Source: an uncultured Oscillospiraceae bacterium (lineage in GTDB: Bacteria > Bacillota > Clostridia > Oscillospirales > Oscillospiraceae). Taken from it: a stretch of DNA of 64,000 nt. Made by a program: the position numbers and the translations under genes. Within the stretch, counting starts at the first letter, position 1. The number at the start of each line of letters is the position of its first letter. The notes under the pieces are model-generated. The model worked only from the letters and a program-made list of their open reading frames with translations, did no database searches and was not told the DNA's origin. Below, piece by piece: positions 54,031 through 61,199 of this stretch. The stretch covers positions 15,127 to 79,126 of the forward strand of contig CAKTMC010000012.1 in assembly GCA_934573735.1 (NCBI GenBank), in the 5' to 3' direction.

Positions 54031-54060
54031 TTGACTTTCCCCCTGAAAAAGTGATAGAAT
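54031..54060 (+). promoter_or_regulatory. Integrase promoter
   Basis: TTGACT (54031-54036) and TAGAAT (54055-54060), 18-bp spacer, next to the paired repeats, so integrase binding could repress its own gene. Confidence 0.55.
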
Positions 54061-54088
54061 TTTACTGACAGGAAAGGAGGCTTTCAAG

Positions 54089-55123
54089 ATGGGAAACGCC
54101 AAGAAATTACCAAGCGGAAAATGGAGATGTAGGGCGCGGTTCACAGATATTGACGGCTCATATAAGAGTAAGTCATTCACCGCTAACACAAAGAAAGAAG
54201 CTGAACATCAAGCCAGCCTATTTCTAATGGAACACGAACATAACGCAAAGCCGGCAAACCGCACATTAGGAGAACTTGCGGACGCATACATTGAAAACCG
54301 TTCCAACCTGCTCTCCCCTACTACTGTCGTAAGCTATAAAAAAATCCGGCGCACGGCATTTCAATCAATCATAAATGTTCGCGTCGGTAATATTACAAAG
54401 GAAATGTATCAGCAGGCACTAAACGAATACACCGTAGGCCACGCGCCCAAAACGGTAGTGTCAGCACACACCTTCTTTCACAAGATTCTGAAAGAGAACG
54501 ATATACACGTTGCTGAAAACGTAAATCTGCCGCAAAAGAAAAAGAAAGAAATTGCTATTCCTACAACAGAGGAATTACAATTTCTCTTAGATAAATGTAA
54601 GGGGACGCGCCTATATCTCTATTGCCTATTGGCTATTACTCTTGGCTTGCGCCGCAGTGAAATCATCGCTATTCAATGGAAAGACATAAACCTTGACGAT
54701 GAAACTGTTTCAATCAATAAAGCGCGAGTAAAGGACGAGAGTAAAACCTATGTTGTAAAGCAAACTAAGACGACTACAAGCGAACGCATTATGCAGCTGC
54801 CGCAAGTAGTTATTGACGCGCTTGGTAAGCCCGCAAAGCCTGATGACTATGTTATTAGCGAAAGTCCGGCAGCGCTTGAAAGCCTTTACAAACGCTTTAC
54901 CGCAAAGATAGGTTTCCCCTATAACTTTCACGCCCTCCGTCATTATTACGCGTCAGTAATGCTTATAAATGGCGTCCCCAACCTTTACGCAAAAGAGCGC
55001 ATGGGGCACGCAACCGAAAATATGCTTCAACGCGTTTATCAGCATACTTTCGCCGACAAACAGAAAGAATATGATACCGTAATGGACAACTTTATGAATA
55101 CCACTTTCAACGAAACGGAATAA
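54089..55123 (+). CDS. Tyrosine-type site-specific integrase
   Basis: 344 residues; GGAAAGGAGG precedes ATG 54089. An N-terminal arm-binding type domain (KLPSGKWRCRARFTDIDG, about 6-50) and a core-binding SAM-like domain (about 60-150) precede the catalytic domain. Catalytic Arg in LGLRRSEI (about 193), His and Arg in FHALRHYYA (about 288), His in MGHATENM and Tyr in VYQHTF (about 319) are all present, so it should be active. It is the gene nearest attL and reads inward. Confidence 0.94.
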   Translation: MGNAKKLPSGKWRCRARFTDIDGSYKSKSFTANTKKEAEHQASLFLMEHEHNAKPANRTLGELADAYIENRSNLLSPTTVVSYKKIRRTAFQSIINVRVGNITKEMYQQALNEYTVGHAPKTVVSAHTFFHKILKENDIHVAENVNLPQKKKKEIAIPTTEELQFLLDKCKGTRLYLYCLLAITLGLRRSEIIAIQWKDINLDDETVSINKARVKDESKTYVVKQTKTTTSERIMQLPQVVIDALGKPAKPDDYVISESPAALESLYKRFTAKIGFPYNFHALRHYYASVMLINGVPNLYAKERMGHATENMLQRVYQHTFADKQKEYDTVMDNFMNTTFNETE

Positions 55124-55222
55124 TTACATTGCTAACCATATGGTTTTATATCGAAATTAGCCACGAAAAAATGTTCGCCCGCACACTCGTTCCCAAGCAA
55201 AGTTTTCGTTGGCTAAAACAAT

Positions 55223-55253
55223 CGCGCACCTGTAAGAAACACACAGGTGCGCG
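55223..55253. terminator. Bidirectional terminator between integrase and primase-helicase
   Basis: 11-nt perfect arms (55223-55233, 55243-55253) with a 9-nt loop between convergent genes. Confidence 0.75.
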
Positions 55254-55257
55254 GTTA

Positions 55258-57768
55258 TCATATGACGAAATCAACGTCGCTAATAATATAGTTGCTGAAC
55301 ACATAAACGTTCGCGCCTGCCTCCCGCAAGGCTCTTGCGCGCCCGCTCGTCTGTTCAATCGCATAGTTTATAAATTGTAGTTGTTCCTCTCGGATTTGCG
55401 GCTTGTCGTACAAGTATAGCGTCTGTTTATAGCCGTTTGTTTCAACGGAAATGTTTTGCCGTTTCAACTCCGTGCCGTCGCCGATGTCCGCCCACATATC
55501 TTGATAATACTCGTCAGGCTTGTCCATCTTACCCGCAACAATAATGTTCATGCCCTTGAAGCAGTCAAGTCCCGCATTGTTAGCCAGATGGATTTGCTTG
55601 TCATTGGCTTTCGCAAGGTGAAAGCCCTTTTGCTCCCAATGGCAATTGTCCTCATCGTCCTTGAACGTGAACAGAACCGCGCTATCAATCACAGGCTGCG
55701 GCAATACTTTTTTCATATAGTCCGCCATGTCGCCGACTTTTGAATAATTCAAGCCCTTTGCGCCTGTCACTCCGGTGAACTGAACTATTTGCCCCCTATT
55801 TGAAGCTAAAGGGGCAACAATTATATCTATTGTTGCCCCATAATAATTTTCAAGTCTTTTGTTTTTCGGTGTTGCGGTGAATAGCTTTATAGGCGTGCCG
55901 TCGCGCATTGCCTGTTCTATGAGCGGAGATTTTTGTAAAATGCGGACACAGCGCACCTTGTTGTCTGTGGACACTTTGCCGTCATTTGACAAGCAGCCGA
56001 AATAGCCTTTCGGAATCAGTTTCATGTCAGAGACGCCCGCAAGGTATTCATCAATGTGTTGGAGAAACGGCGCGGCGGCATCCCGCATTGCGTCAAGGTT
56101 CAGTTCATCACCAAAAGACTTTTCGCGCATCTCATCGCACAGCTGTGAAAGCGCCTCACGATTTTGCGCACCCACGAACGGCATTATGCTGCCTAATTGC
56201 GGGATGTTTATTTTTGCTGTGCGCAATAGTGCGTCCTCTATGTTCTCGTCAATTATAATCAAGTCCGCGCGCAGCTCTTTCAGGTTCACCAAAAGCACGT
56301 GCGTTATTACAAACAGGCCGCTTTCGGCCTCTATCATCTGTTGAAGGAAGGCGCGGCGCTCGGCGTGTTTCGTCATTTTCGGCAAGCCAAGCTGTAAATA
56401 CATGATGTCGCGCGCGGATAGATTTTGTTGCGGGACTCTGCGGCACACTCCACCCATTGCCGCAAAACGTTCTTCAAACTCCTCAAGCGCCTTGTGCGTT
56501 GGTGCGGCGTAAATCACTTTTTTCTTGTCCAAGGGATAGGCCGCAAGATAGCGCAATATGCGTTCTGTTTTGCCGCTGCCTGTTTGAGATTTCAGGTATG
56601 TAATGCCGGGGCTGTCCAACATTGCGGGGACGTTCTCGTCCATCCACGCGTCAAGCTCCTCAAGTGTGCATTTCTCCATTGTGTTGTATATGGGCGCGTC
56701 GTAGTGTTTCGAGAAAAATTCGGGGATGGTTATGTAGTAATTTTTGTATTGATTTTTCTCACTTTTATAGTTCTCACTGATATATATATTATAGTCAAAA
56801 CTGTTTTCTGACGAAATTTTGCTATTTTTATTGTTGTATTCAAATTCAGTAATCCGCACGATAGGCAACGGGCGCAAGGTACGTTCGCGCAGCATTGACA
56901 AGAGCTGTTCTTCGTTGAACGTGTGCCCCGCCCATACGTCAGGACGATAAAACGTCATTATGTCTTTTATGAGTGAAACAGAACTTGTGCTTGTGTTGTC
57001 ATATTTCAAAAATTTCAAATTGCTGAACAGCGTCAACCGCTGGTTATAATTCAAATAATGGCCACCCTCGTACAAGTCCCACAGGCGGCAGCGTCCGCGC
57101 AAAGGCTCCCACCAAGGTTTTGACGCAAGCACACTGACGCTTTCGGGCATCTCAAGCCCCGCGTAATTGTCAATACAGGCTTTCTTGCCCTTTACGACGT
57201 CAGTCAGGCGCTTGCCCTCGTGCGCTTTCTCAATTATTGTTTGCCAGCCCAAATTTGACAGGCGCGTATATTCGTCTGAAATAAGGTGCGCGCCGCTGTT
57301 GCTGCCGTACCACAAGCGGCTGCAGTCTTTCGTCGCCTCATCGGGCGCATAGGCCGCAAATGCCCGCAAGAGCGCCTTGTAAACGTCCTCATACTGTTTA
57401 GGCGTTATGACGTCCTCCAAGCACCAAACGACTCTGAAATTGTTGTGCGGCTTGCTGCCTTGCGAATAACTGTAATACCAGAAATTCGGCAAGAGTCCTA
57501 TCGTCTCGCCGTAATTTACGATTTCTTGCGGCTCATGCGGGCACGCATCAAAATCAAGCGCAATCAGTTGAGCGCCGCGCACTTCCTGTTTTTTGAATGA
57601 GCCGCCGCTATTGTCATACAAACCGGCACGCCAAGCCCGTCCTTCACCTATCAGCCGTGCGGCGTCCGCAATGTTGACGTCTGCAAATGTGTAGTTCGTT
57701 TTCTTTTGGTATGGGCGCGCGTCTGACGGCTTCGTGTCAGCTTTCATATTACTGTAAATAAGTTTCAT
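55258..57768 (-). CDS. Fused primase (AEP-like) and SF2-type helicase, element replication protein
   Basis: 836 residues from ATG 57768 (GAAGGA upstream; a TTG 27 nt earlier is possible). Residues about 60-190 look like an archaeo-eukaryotic primase: ALDFDACPHEP (Asp pair), SYSQGSKPHNNFRVVW (S...H) and DCSRLWYGSN. Residues about 390-830 are a helicase: YLKSQTGSGKTERI (Walker A), IIIDEN (motif II, replacing DEAD/DEAH), FTATP (motif III) and EQTSGRARALREA (motif VI). Between them is an Asn/Lys/Ser/Tyr-rich linker (about 310-355) whose DNA matches the repeat unit of the upstream origin-like region. It probably initiates element replication. Confidence 0.8.
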   Translation of the reverse strand: MKLIYSNMKADTKPSDARPYQKKTNYTFADVNIADAARLIGEGRAWRAGLYDNSGGSFKKQEVRGAQLIALDFDACPHEPQEIVNYGETIGLLPNFWYYSYSQGSKPHNNFRVVWCLEDVITPKQYEDVYKALLRAFAAYAPDEATKDCSRLWYGSNSGAHLISDEYTRLSNLGWQTIIEKAHEGKRLTDVVKGKKACIDNYAGLEMPESVSVLASKPWWEPLRGRCRLWDLYEGGHYLNYNQRLTLFSNLKFLKYDNTSTSSVSLIKDIMTFYRPDVWAGHTFNEEQLLSMLRERTLRPLPIVRITEFEYNNKNSKISSENSFDYNIYISENYKSEKNQYKNYYITIPEFFSKHYDAPIYNTMEKCTLEELDAWMDENVPAMLDSPGITYLKSQTGSGKTERILRYLAAYPLDKKKVIYAAPTHKALEEFEERFAAMGGVCRRVPQQNLSARDIMYLQLGLPKMTKHAERRAFLQQMIEAESGLFVITHVLLVNLKELRADLIIIDENIEDALLRTAKINIPQLGSIMPFVGAQNREALSQLCDEMREKSFGDELNLDAMRDAAAPFLQHIDEYLAGVSDMKLIPKGYFGCLSNDGKVSTDNKVRCVRILQKSPLIEQAMRDGTPIKLFTATPKNKRLENYYGATIDIIVAPLASNRGQIVQFTGVTGAKGLNYSKVGDMADYMKKVLPQPVIDSAVLFTFKDDEDNCHWEQKGFHLAKANDKQIHLANNAGLDCFKGMNIIVAGKMDKPDEYYQDMWADIGDGTELKRQNISVETNGYKQTLYLYDKPQIREEQLQFINYAIEQTSGRARALREAGANVYVFSNYIISDVDFVI
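56758..56840. repeat. In-gene copy of the origin-type repeat
   Basis: ACTGATATA-n-ATTATAGT followed by ACGAAATTTT (56811-56820) and a T-rich tail, as in unit 2 at 58184-58250 on the same strand. It lies in the linker between the primase and helicase domains. Confidence 0.65.
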
Positions 57769-57971
57769 TCCATTTTGTCCTTCTGTCCATTTCAAATTTT
57801 TTCAATGCGGAAAGGTGCGGGCGGACAGTACCCATTAGGCGAAATCTTGCTTTTCGCTTCGCCTTTCCGCTTTATAAGTAGATTTATCTAACCAACAATA
57901 CATTTTTTTCGTAAAATTTTCTGAATTTTTGTTTTTGAAACGAAAATTTTGTTTATTTGGACTTTTTTGAG

Positions 57972-58042
57972 ACTTTTTGTGCTTGAAACAAAACACAAAA
58001 GATTTTTCAATAGTTTTATGTTTTGTTTCAAACACAAAAAGT
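57972..58042. repeat. 23-bp inverted repeat
   Basis: Arms 57972-57994 and 58020-58042 are complementary at 22 of 23 positions, with a 25-nt loop. Confidence 0.85.
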
Positions 58043-58100
58043 TTTGAAAAATTTTATTATGTTTCTTTTCGGCCTGTATTTGTACTGAAACCGCTAAAAA

Positions 58101-58160
58101 TTCGTATTTTTATAGTTTTGACTATAATATATAAAGCAGTGAGAACTATAAAAATACGAA
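58101..58160. repeat. 17-bp perfect inverted repeat
   Basis: Arms 58101-58117 and 58144-58160, 26-nt loop that contains the first TTGACTATAATA unit. Confidence 0.85.
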
Positions 58161-58310
58161 AATTTTGTACTTTTATTCTTTTGACTGATATAACTATTAT
58201 AGTGCGGAGAATATATTTACGAAATTTTACTGTTTTTCGCATTTTTATTCCCTTGACTATAATAGTTATATTAGTCAAGGGGTTTTTCTTACGAAATTTT
58301 ATTCCAAAAT
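58118..58310. repeat. Three diverged iteron-like units
   Basis: Units start at 58118, 58181 and 58253 (63 and 72 bp apart). Each begins TTGACT(R)ATA and ends with ACGAAA(A)TTTT. Unit 3 opens with a 26-bp imperfect palindrome (58253-58278). Confidence 0.7.
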
Positions 58311-58357
58311 TTCAAAACGTTCTAACTCTCCAAGTAAGCCGCTATGTAAGGCTCATA

Positions 58358-58534
58358 CTAACGCGCGCACTCGTCCGCTAACTCATCCGCTACATACTGA
58401 AACGCTCCCGCAAGGCTGTTCAAATCCCAATTGCCCACAACTGAAACTTCAATGCCGTCGTCCGTCGCGGCAAACGTAAATTCACCGCACTGTTTGTCAG
58501 CCTGTATTAGAATGAACAAATAAAAAGCCCCCAT
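58358..58534 (-). CDS. Small hypothetical protein of the element
   Basis: 58 residues from ATG 58534, no good ribosome site visible. The sequence (GEFTFAATDDGIEVSVVGNWDLNSLAGAFQYVADELADE) has a credible amphipathic pattern and normal composition, unlike the flanking repeat DNA. It is co-oriented with the other small genes. Not recognised; could be spurious. Confidence 0.45.
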   Translation of the reverse strand: MGAFYLFILIQADKQCGEFTFAATDDGIEVSVVGNWDLNSLAGAFQYVADELADECAR

Positions 58535-58652
58535 ATTTCTAACTTTTATAATATAATTATAACAAAAATCCGAAAAACATTCAAATTTCGCAAACCTTTA
58601 TAGGCGCGGGCGCTCCTGTCTACTTTCAAAACGACAGGAAACGCCGCACGTC

Positions 58653-58937
58653 TCACTTTTCAATGTTTACTTTCCAACCGTTTTTCGTAAGCTCGAAACT
58701 TGCGTGCTTCGCATCGGCAAGAGCGCCGCGCATAAATGTCAAAATAAATTCGTTGCGGTGCGCTCTGTCTATGTCGTTTTCAACCTCTATGTTCATCAGC
58801 TTTTCCAAGTCATATAGCTCCCGCGCGTTCTTATATCCGTACTTGCGGCAGAAGGCTAACAAGTCCCATTCCCACACGACTTTGTAGCTGTCCCTGACAA
58901 GCATTATATTGAACAGTTCCCGATATGTCAGTTTCAT
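58653..58937 (-). CDS. Small hypothetical protein of the element
   Basis: 94 residues. Its ATG overlaps the stop of the preceding 42-residue gene (ATGA), a sign of translational coupling. Soluble, mixed charge, with KLTYRELFNIMLVRDSYKVVWEWDLLAFCRKYGY at the start. Not recognised. Confidence 0.65.
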   Translation of the reverse strand: MKLTYRELFNIMLVRDSYKVVWEWDLLAFCRKYGYKNARELYDLEKLMNIEVENDIDRAHRNEFILTFMRGALADAKHASFELTKNGWKVNIEK

Positions 58938-59062
58938 TGTGGTTCACCATCCCACACAAAATTGGCTGTGCGTATCAGTTCATCACAGGCGCGCAAGTTG
59001 TTCTTTACGATGAGGGAAAAATATACAAGCGCGCATATCGCATAAATGCCGAACACAATCAT
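58934..59062 (-). CDS. 42-residue single-span membrane protein
   Basis: ATG 59062 is chosen because AGGAGGT lies 8 nt upstream, inside the end of the previous gene. One membrane segment (MIVFGIYAICALVYFSLIV) is followed by a short polar tail. Stop and start overlaps on both sides place it in a coupled operon. Could be a small toxin-like, holin-like or regulatory peptide; nothing proves any of these. Confidence 0.6.
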   Translation of the reverse strand: MIVFGIYAICALVYFSLIVKNNLRACDELIRTANFVWDGEPQ

Positions 59063-59063
59063 T

Positions 59064-59339
59064 TCAATAAACCTCCTGCGCCAATGGCACGCGCTCAAGT
59101 CTCGGTACGCTTGCGTTATAGTCAAGGATTGTTTTATTTGTATTGCCGCTATAAAACCAGTCATAGGCGGCACTGTTCAAGTCGTTCAGTGCGGCTTGTT
59201 CCGCAAGGCTCCATTTCCTGAAAGGCTTTTCGTAATTGTCTAATGTAAGTTCGCCGCACGCGTTTTCTATCTGTTCGTAAAGTTTTTTCAGTGCACTGTT
59301 GTGTTCCTGTATGCGGCGCTCTATTTCATGTTTTGTCAT
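59064..59339 (-). CDS. Small hypothetical protein of the element
   Basis: 91 residues from ATG 59339, overlapping the HTH gene's stop (ATGA), with ATGGAGG as ribosome site. Acidic, with a helical N-terminal half (HEIERRIQEHNSALKKLYEQIENA). Not recognised. Confidence 0.65.
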   Translation of the reverse strand: MTKHEIERRIQEHNSALKKLYEQIENACGELTLDNYEKPFRKWSLAEQAALNDLNSAAYDWFYSGNTNKTILDYNASVPRLERVPLAQEVY

Positions 59340-59587
59340 TGTCTGTATTTCCTCCATGTATTAGTGTTTTCCCATTCCGCTTCAGCGCGCTCGTGCGCGG
59401 CTGTGTCAAAATTGATGAAATCCATTATTTCGCACTTTTTGAACTCGCTCAAGCCGCAATTGTCGTTCAGGTATGACGATACTTGCGCGGGGCTTGTTGC
59501 GACGTGTTTACAAATGTAAGCCATCGTTCGGCCTGTGTCCTTTTTGTATTGTTCTATTGCGGTTTTCAGTTCTTCTTTGCTAATCAT
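59336..59587 (-). CDS. Small HTH DNA-binding protein
   Basis: 83 residues, with AGGAGGT upstream of ATG 59587. TMAYICKHVATSPAQVSSYLNDN reads as a Cro/C1-type helix-turn-helix, with the second helix at SPAQVSSYL. It is the first gene of the small-gene operon and reads away from the right attachment site. It likely controls the operon or excision. Confidence 0.68.
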   Translation of the reverse strand: MISKEELKTAIEQYKKDTGRTMAYICKHVATSPAQVSSYLNDNCGLSEFKKCEIMDFINFDTAAHERAEAEWENTNTWRKYRQ

Positions 59588-59679
59588 GCGGGCTACCTCC
59601 TATTTTTAGTTTTCTTTCCCGTTCCAAACATAAGTAGAATTTATTCACCGTATGTATAGTAAAAAGTGAAATTTTGAAA

Positions 59680-59755
59680 ACGAAAATTTTGTTTTTTGAA
59701 TTCTTGGACAATGAATTTTTTCTAGTAGAAAAAATTGTGCCACGTTTTGTGCCAC
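59680..59755. repeat. Right-end motif cluster: ACGAAAATTTT and paired TGTGCCAC
   Basis: ACGAAAATTTT at 59680-59690, also found in the origin-like region, then TGTGCCAC at 59736-59743 and 59748-59755, mirroring the left-end pair with the same 12-bp period. Confidence 0.65.
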
Positions 59756-59796
59756 AAATTGCTGTTTTCATTGGTATTTCAATGGTTGCTGTGAAC

Positions 59797-59819
59797 TTCG
59801 ATTCCCCCCATCTCCACCA
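59797..59819 (+). repeat. attR: second copy of the tmRNA 3' end
   Basis: 22 of 23 bases match 53817-53839; the one change is T to C at the fifth C-tract position. Confidence 0.88.
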
Positions 59820-59820
59820 A

Positions 59821-60614
59821 AAATGCTTCACAGTTGATTTCCTCACGAAAAAGAGAAAGGTCAATGAGGGCGAGGTGCCGCAGTATTATGTGGAACACAG
59901 CCATGAGCCGATCATTACGCCGGAAGAGTTCGACAAAGTTCAGACGGAGCTTGCGCGGCGTAAGCGGATAAGCCGCCAGTACAGCGGAAAGAGCATTTTT
60001 TCCTCACGCATCGTCTGCGGTGACTGCGGCTCCTACTTCGGCTCAAAAGTCTGGAATTCGACCTCAAAATATCGCAGGGTCATCTGGCAGTGTAACGGCA
60101 AATTCAAGGGTGAGCACAAATGTGGAACGCCACATCTGGATGAGGAAACTATAAAAATGCGGTTCGTGGCTGCCCTCAACACCATTATCGACAGCAAGGA
60201 CAGCATCCTCGAGGACTGCCGATTGATGCAAGCCACCCTGACAGACTGTACAGGCATTGATACAGAAATCGATAGCCTGCTTGAGGAGATCGATGTGGTG
60301 ACTGAACTGACAAAGCGTTGCATTGCGGAAAATTCACAGATGGCACAGAACCAGGAAGAATACGCCGCCCGGTACAATGGGTTTGTAGAGCGATATGAAA
60401 AACCAAGGCACGACTCGAACAGCTCCGCACTACAAAAGCTGCACGGGAAGCCCAGGCAGAAGCCATCGGAGCGTTTATGTTTGAGGTGCAGGAATTGAAT
60501 GCCCTCACCGAGTTTGACGAAAAGCTCTGGCTCACCATTATCGACACGATAATCGTCCACGCCGACGGACGGATGACCTTCAAATTCCAGGGCGGTACAG
60601 AAATCGAGGCGTGA
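59821..60614 (+). pseudogene. Serine recombinase remnant (C-terminal part, frameshifted)
   Basis: Starting at attR the frame reads KCFTVDFLTKKRKVNEGEVPQYYVE, the recombinase domain of large serine recombinases of Clostridia. It continues with a zinc-ribbon-like CGDCG...CNGKFKGEHKC and a coiled coil. The N-terminal catalytic domain is absent. Near 60395-60405 one base is missing (AAAAACC where AAAAAGCC is expected). After it the reading continues in another frame (ARLEQLRTTKAAREAQAEAI to the stop at 60612). Not functional. Confidence 0.88.
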
Positions 60615-60634
60615 GTCCCAACAAAAATGAAAAG

Positions 60635-60658
60635 ACCGCAGGTTTCAATGCCTGCGGT
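60635..60658 (+). terminator. Terminator after the recombinase remnant
   Basis: 8-nt arms ACCGCAGG and CCTGCGGT with an 8-nt loop and TTTA after. Confidence 0.65.
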
Positions 60659-60685
60659 TTATTGCTGTCCCCACGGGTAGAGTAA

Positions 60686-60759
60686 TGCACCCCCTAAAGC
60701 CGTGGTTGCACCCCCCTAAAATCAAAATGCACCCCCTATGAACCGATGTTGCACCCCCT
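60686..60759. repeat. Four-copy TGCACCCCC(C)T repeat, 21-22 bp period
   Basis: Copies begin at 60686, 60707, 60728 and 60750. Between them the sequence is not conserved, apart from A/T richness. The period of two helical turns suggests protein binding on one face; terminal repeat arrays of IS21-type elements look similar, but no transposase gene is present. Confidence 0.7.
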
Positions 60760-60858
60760 TAACGAGTTTCTATCAAAATTACGGTTCTTTGCCAAACAGG
60801 TAATGGACGAACACCTATTTCTTCAGCGGCGGCTTCGCCGTAAAGGTTTCGCTCTGAT

Positions 60859-60914
60859 ACGAACAGAAAAACGCCACCTTAGATGAAAGTCTAAGGTGGC
60901 GTTTTTCTGTTCGT
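60859..60914. terminator. 25-bp perfect hairpin
   Basis: Arms 60859-60883 and 60890-60914 pair without mismatch around a 6-nt loop; an A5 tract in the left arm and T5 in the right make it terminator-like on both strands. It lies 10 nt beyond the helicase remnant. Confidence 0.75.
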
Positions 60915-60923
60915 AGAACCGTT

Positions 60924-61167
60924 TTAAACTGTTGCGGTTTCTTGCATTGGAAATCCTTGAATCTCGAAACCTATGGAAATCAATTTCGCCTTGAATTCAT
61001 TCTCAAATTTGTTGATTTTGGTTTCATCAACGACAATAACAAGGTTCTTTCGAGCCCTTGAACAGCCAACGTAGAACAATTTATAAGCTGTTAGAATTCC
61101 TTCAATCTTTGAAATCTTAAATATGTTTTTAGCATTACCTATATATTTTGACTTTCTTTAAAATCAT
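60924..61167 (-). pseudogene. Deletion remnant of an OLD-nuclease/UvrD-helicase (Gabija-like) locus
   Basis: AGGAGGTG precedes ATG 61167, which encodes MILKKVKIYR and then TAA. This matches the start of AAA/OLD ATPases such as GajA. In another frame, from about 61150 to the stop at 60924, the sequence reads KIEGILTAYKLFYVGCSRARKNLVIVVDE, the motif VI region and C-terminus of a UvrD-like helicase as in GajB. Gene order gajA then gajB in the same direction fits one internal deletion. Naming the system Gabija is inference. Confidence 0.65.
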
Positions 61168-61199
61168 ATTTTACACCTCCTATACCGTAAGAGAGTTTC

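Larger units (their letters stand above)
57838..58330. other. AT-rich repeat region, candidate replication origin of the element
   Basis: About 490 bp without a convincing gene, directly upstream of the primase-helicase. It contains a 23-bp inverted repeat (57972-57994 with 58020-58042, 22/23 paired), a perfect 17-bp inverted repeat (58101-58117 with 58144-58160), and three units beginning TTGACT at 58118, 58181 and 58253. Units 2 and 3 also form an inverted pair (58181-58203 with 58256-58278). The word ACGAAA(A)TTTT occurs at 57940, 58156, 58219 and 58291. Origins beside rep genes typically look like this; function is inferred. Confidence 0.6.
53817..59819. mobile_element. Integrated 6.0-kb element at the tmRNA gene
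   Basis: The limits are a 23-bp direct repeat: 53817-53839 (3' end of ssrA) and 59797-59819, differing at one base. Inside are a tyrosine integrase, a primase-helicase, a repeat-rich candidate origin, an HTH gene and four other small genes. No terminase, capsid, relaxase or recognisable cargo is present. The intergenic DNA is far richer in A/T than the host. It may be a phage-satellite-like island or an integrative plasmid; both are inference. Confidence 0.88.

Noticed and set aside
57835..58035. 66-codon frame on the minus strand in the repeat region
   Set aside because: It is Lys/Phe/Asn-rich, built from the inverted repeat, and has no ribosome site. Treated as part of the origin-like region.
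58057..58278. 73-codon Ile/Val/Lys-rich frame across the iteron-like units
   Set aside because: Its apparent peptide repeats are translations of the DNA repeat units, and there is no start signal.
59674..59820. N-terminal extension of the serine recombinase frame through the element's right end
   Set aside because: The frame is open by chance; those codons are Phe/Lys-rich element DNA, unlike any recombinase, and the homology begins at attR.
60686..60759. CRISPR-like array
   Set aside because: Repeats are only about 10 bp with 11-12 bp spacers, far below CRISPR dimensions, and no cas gene is present.
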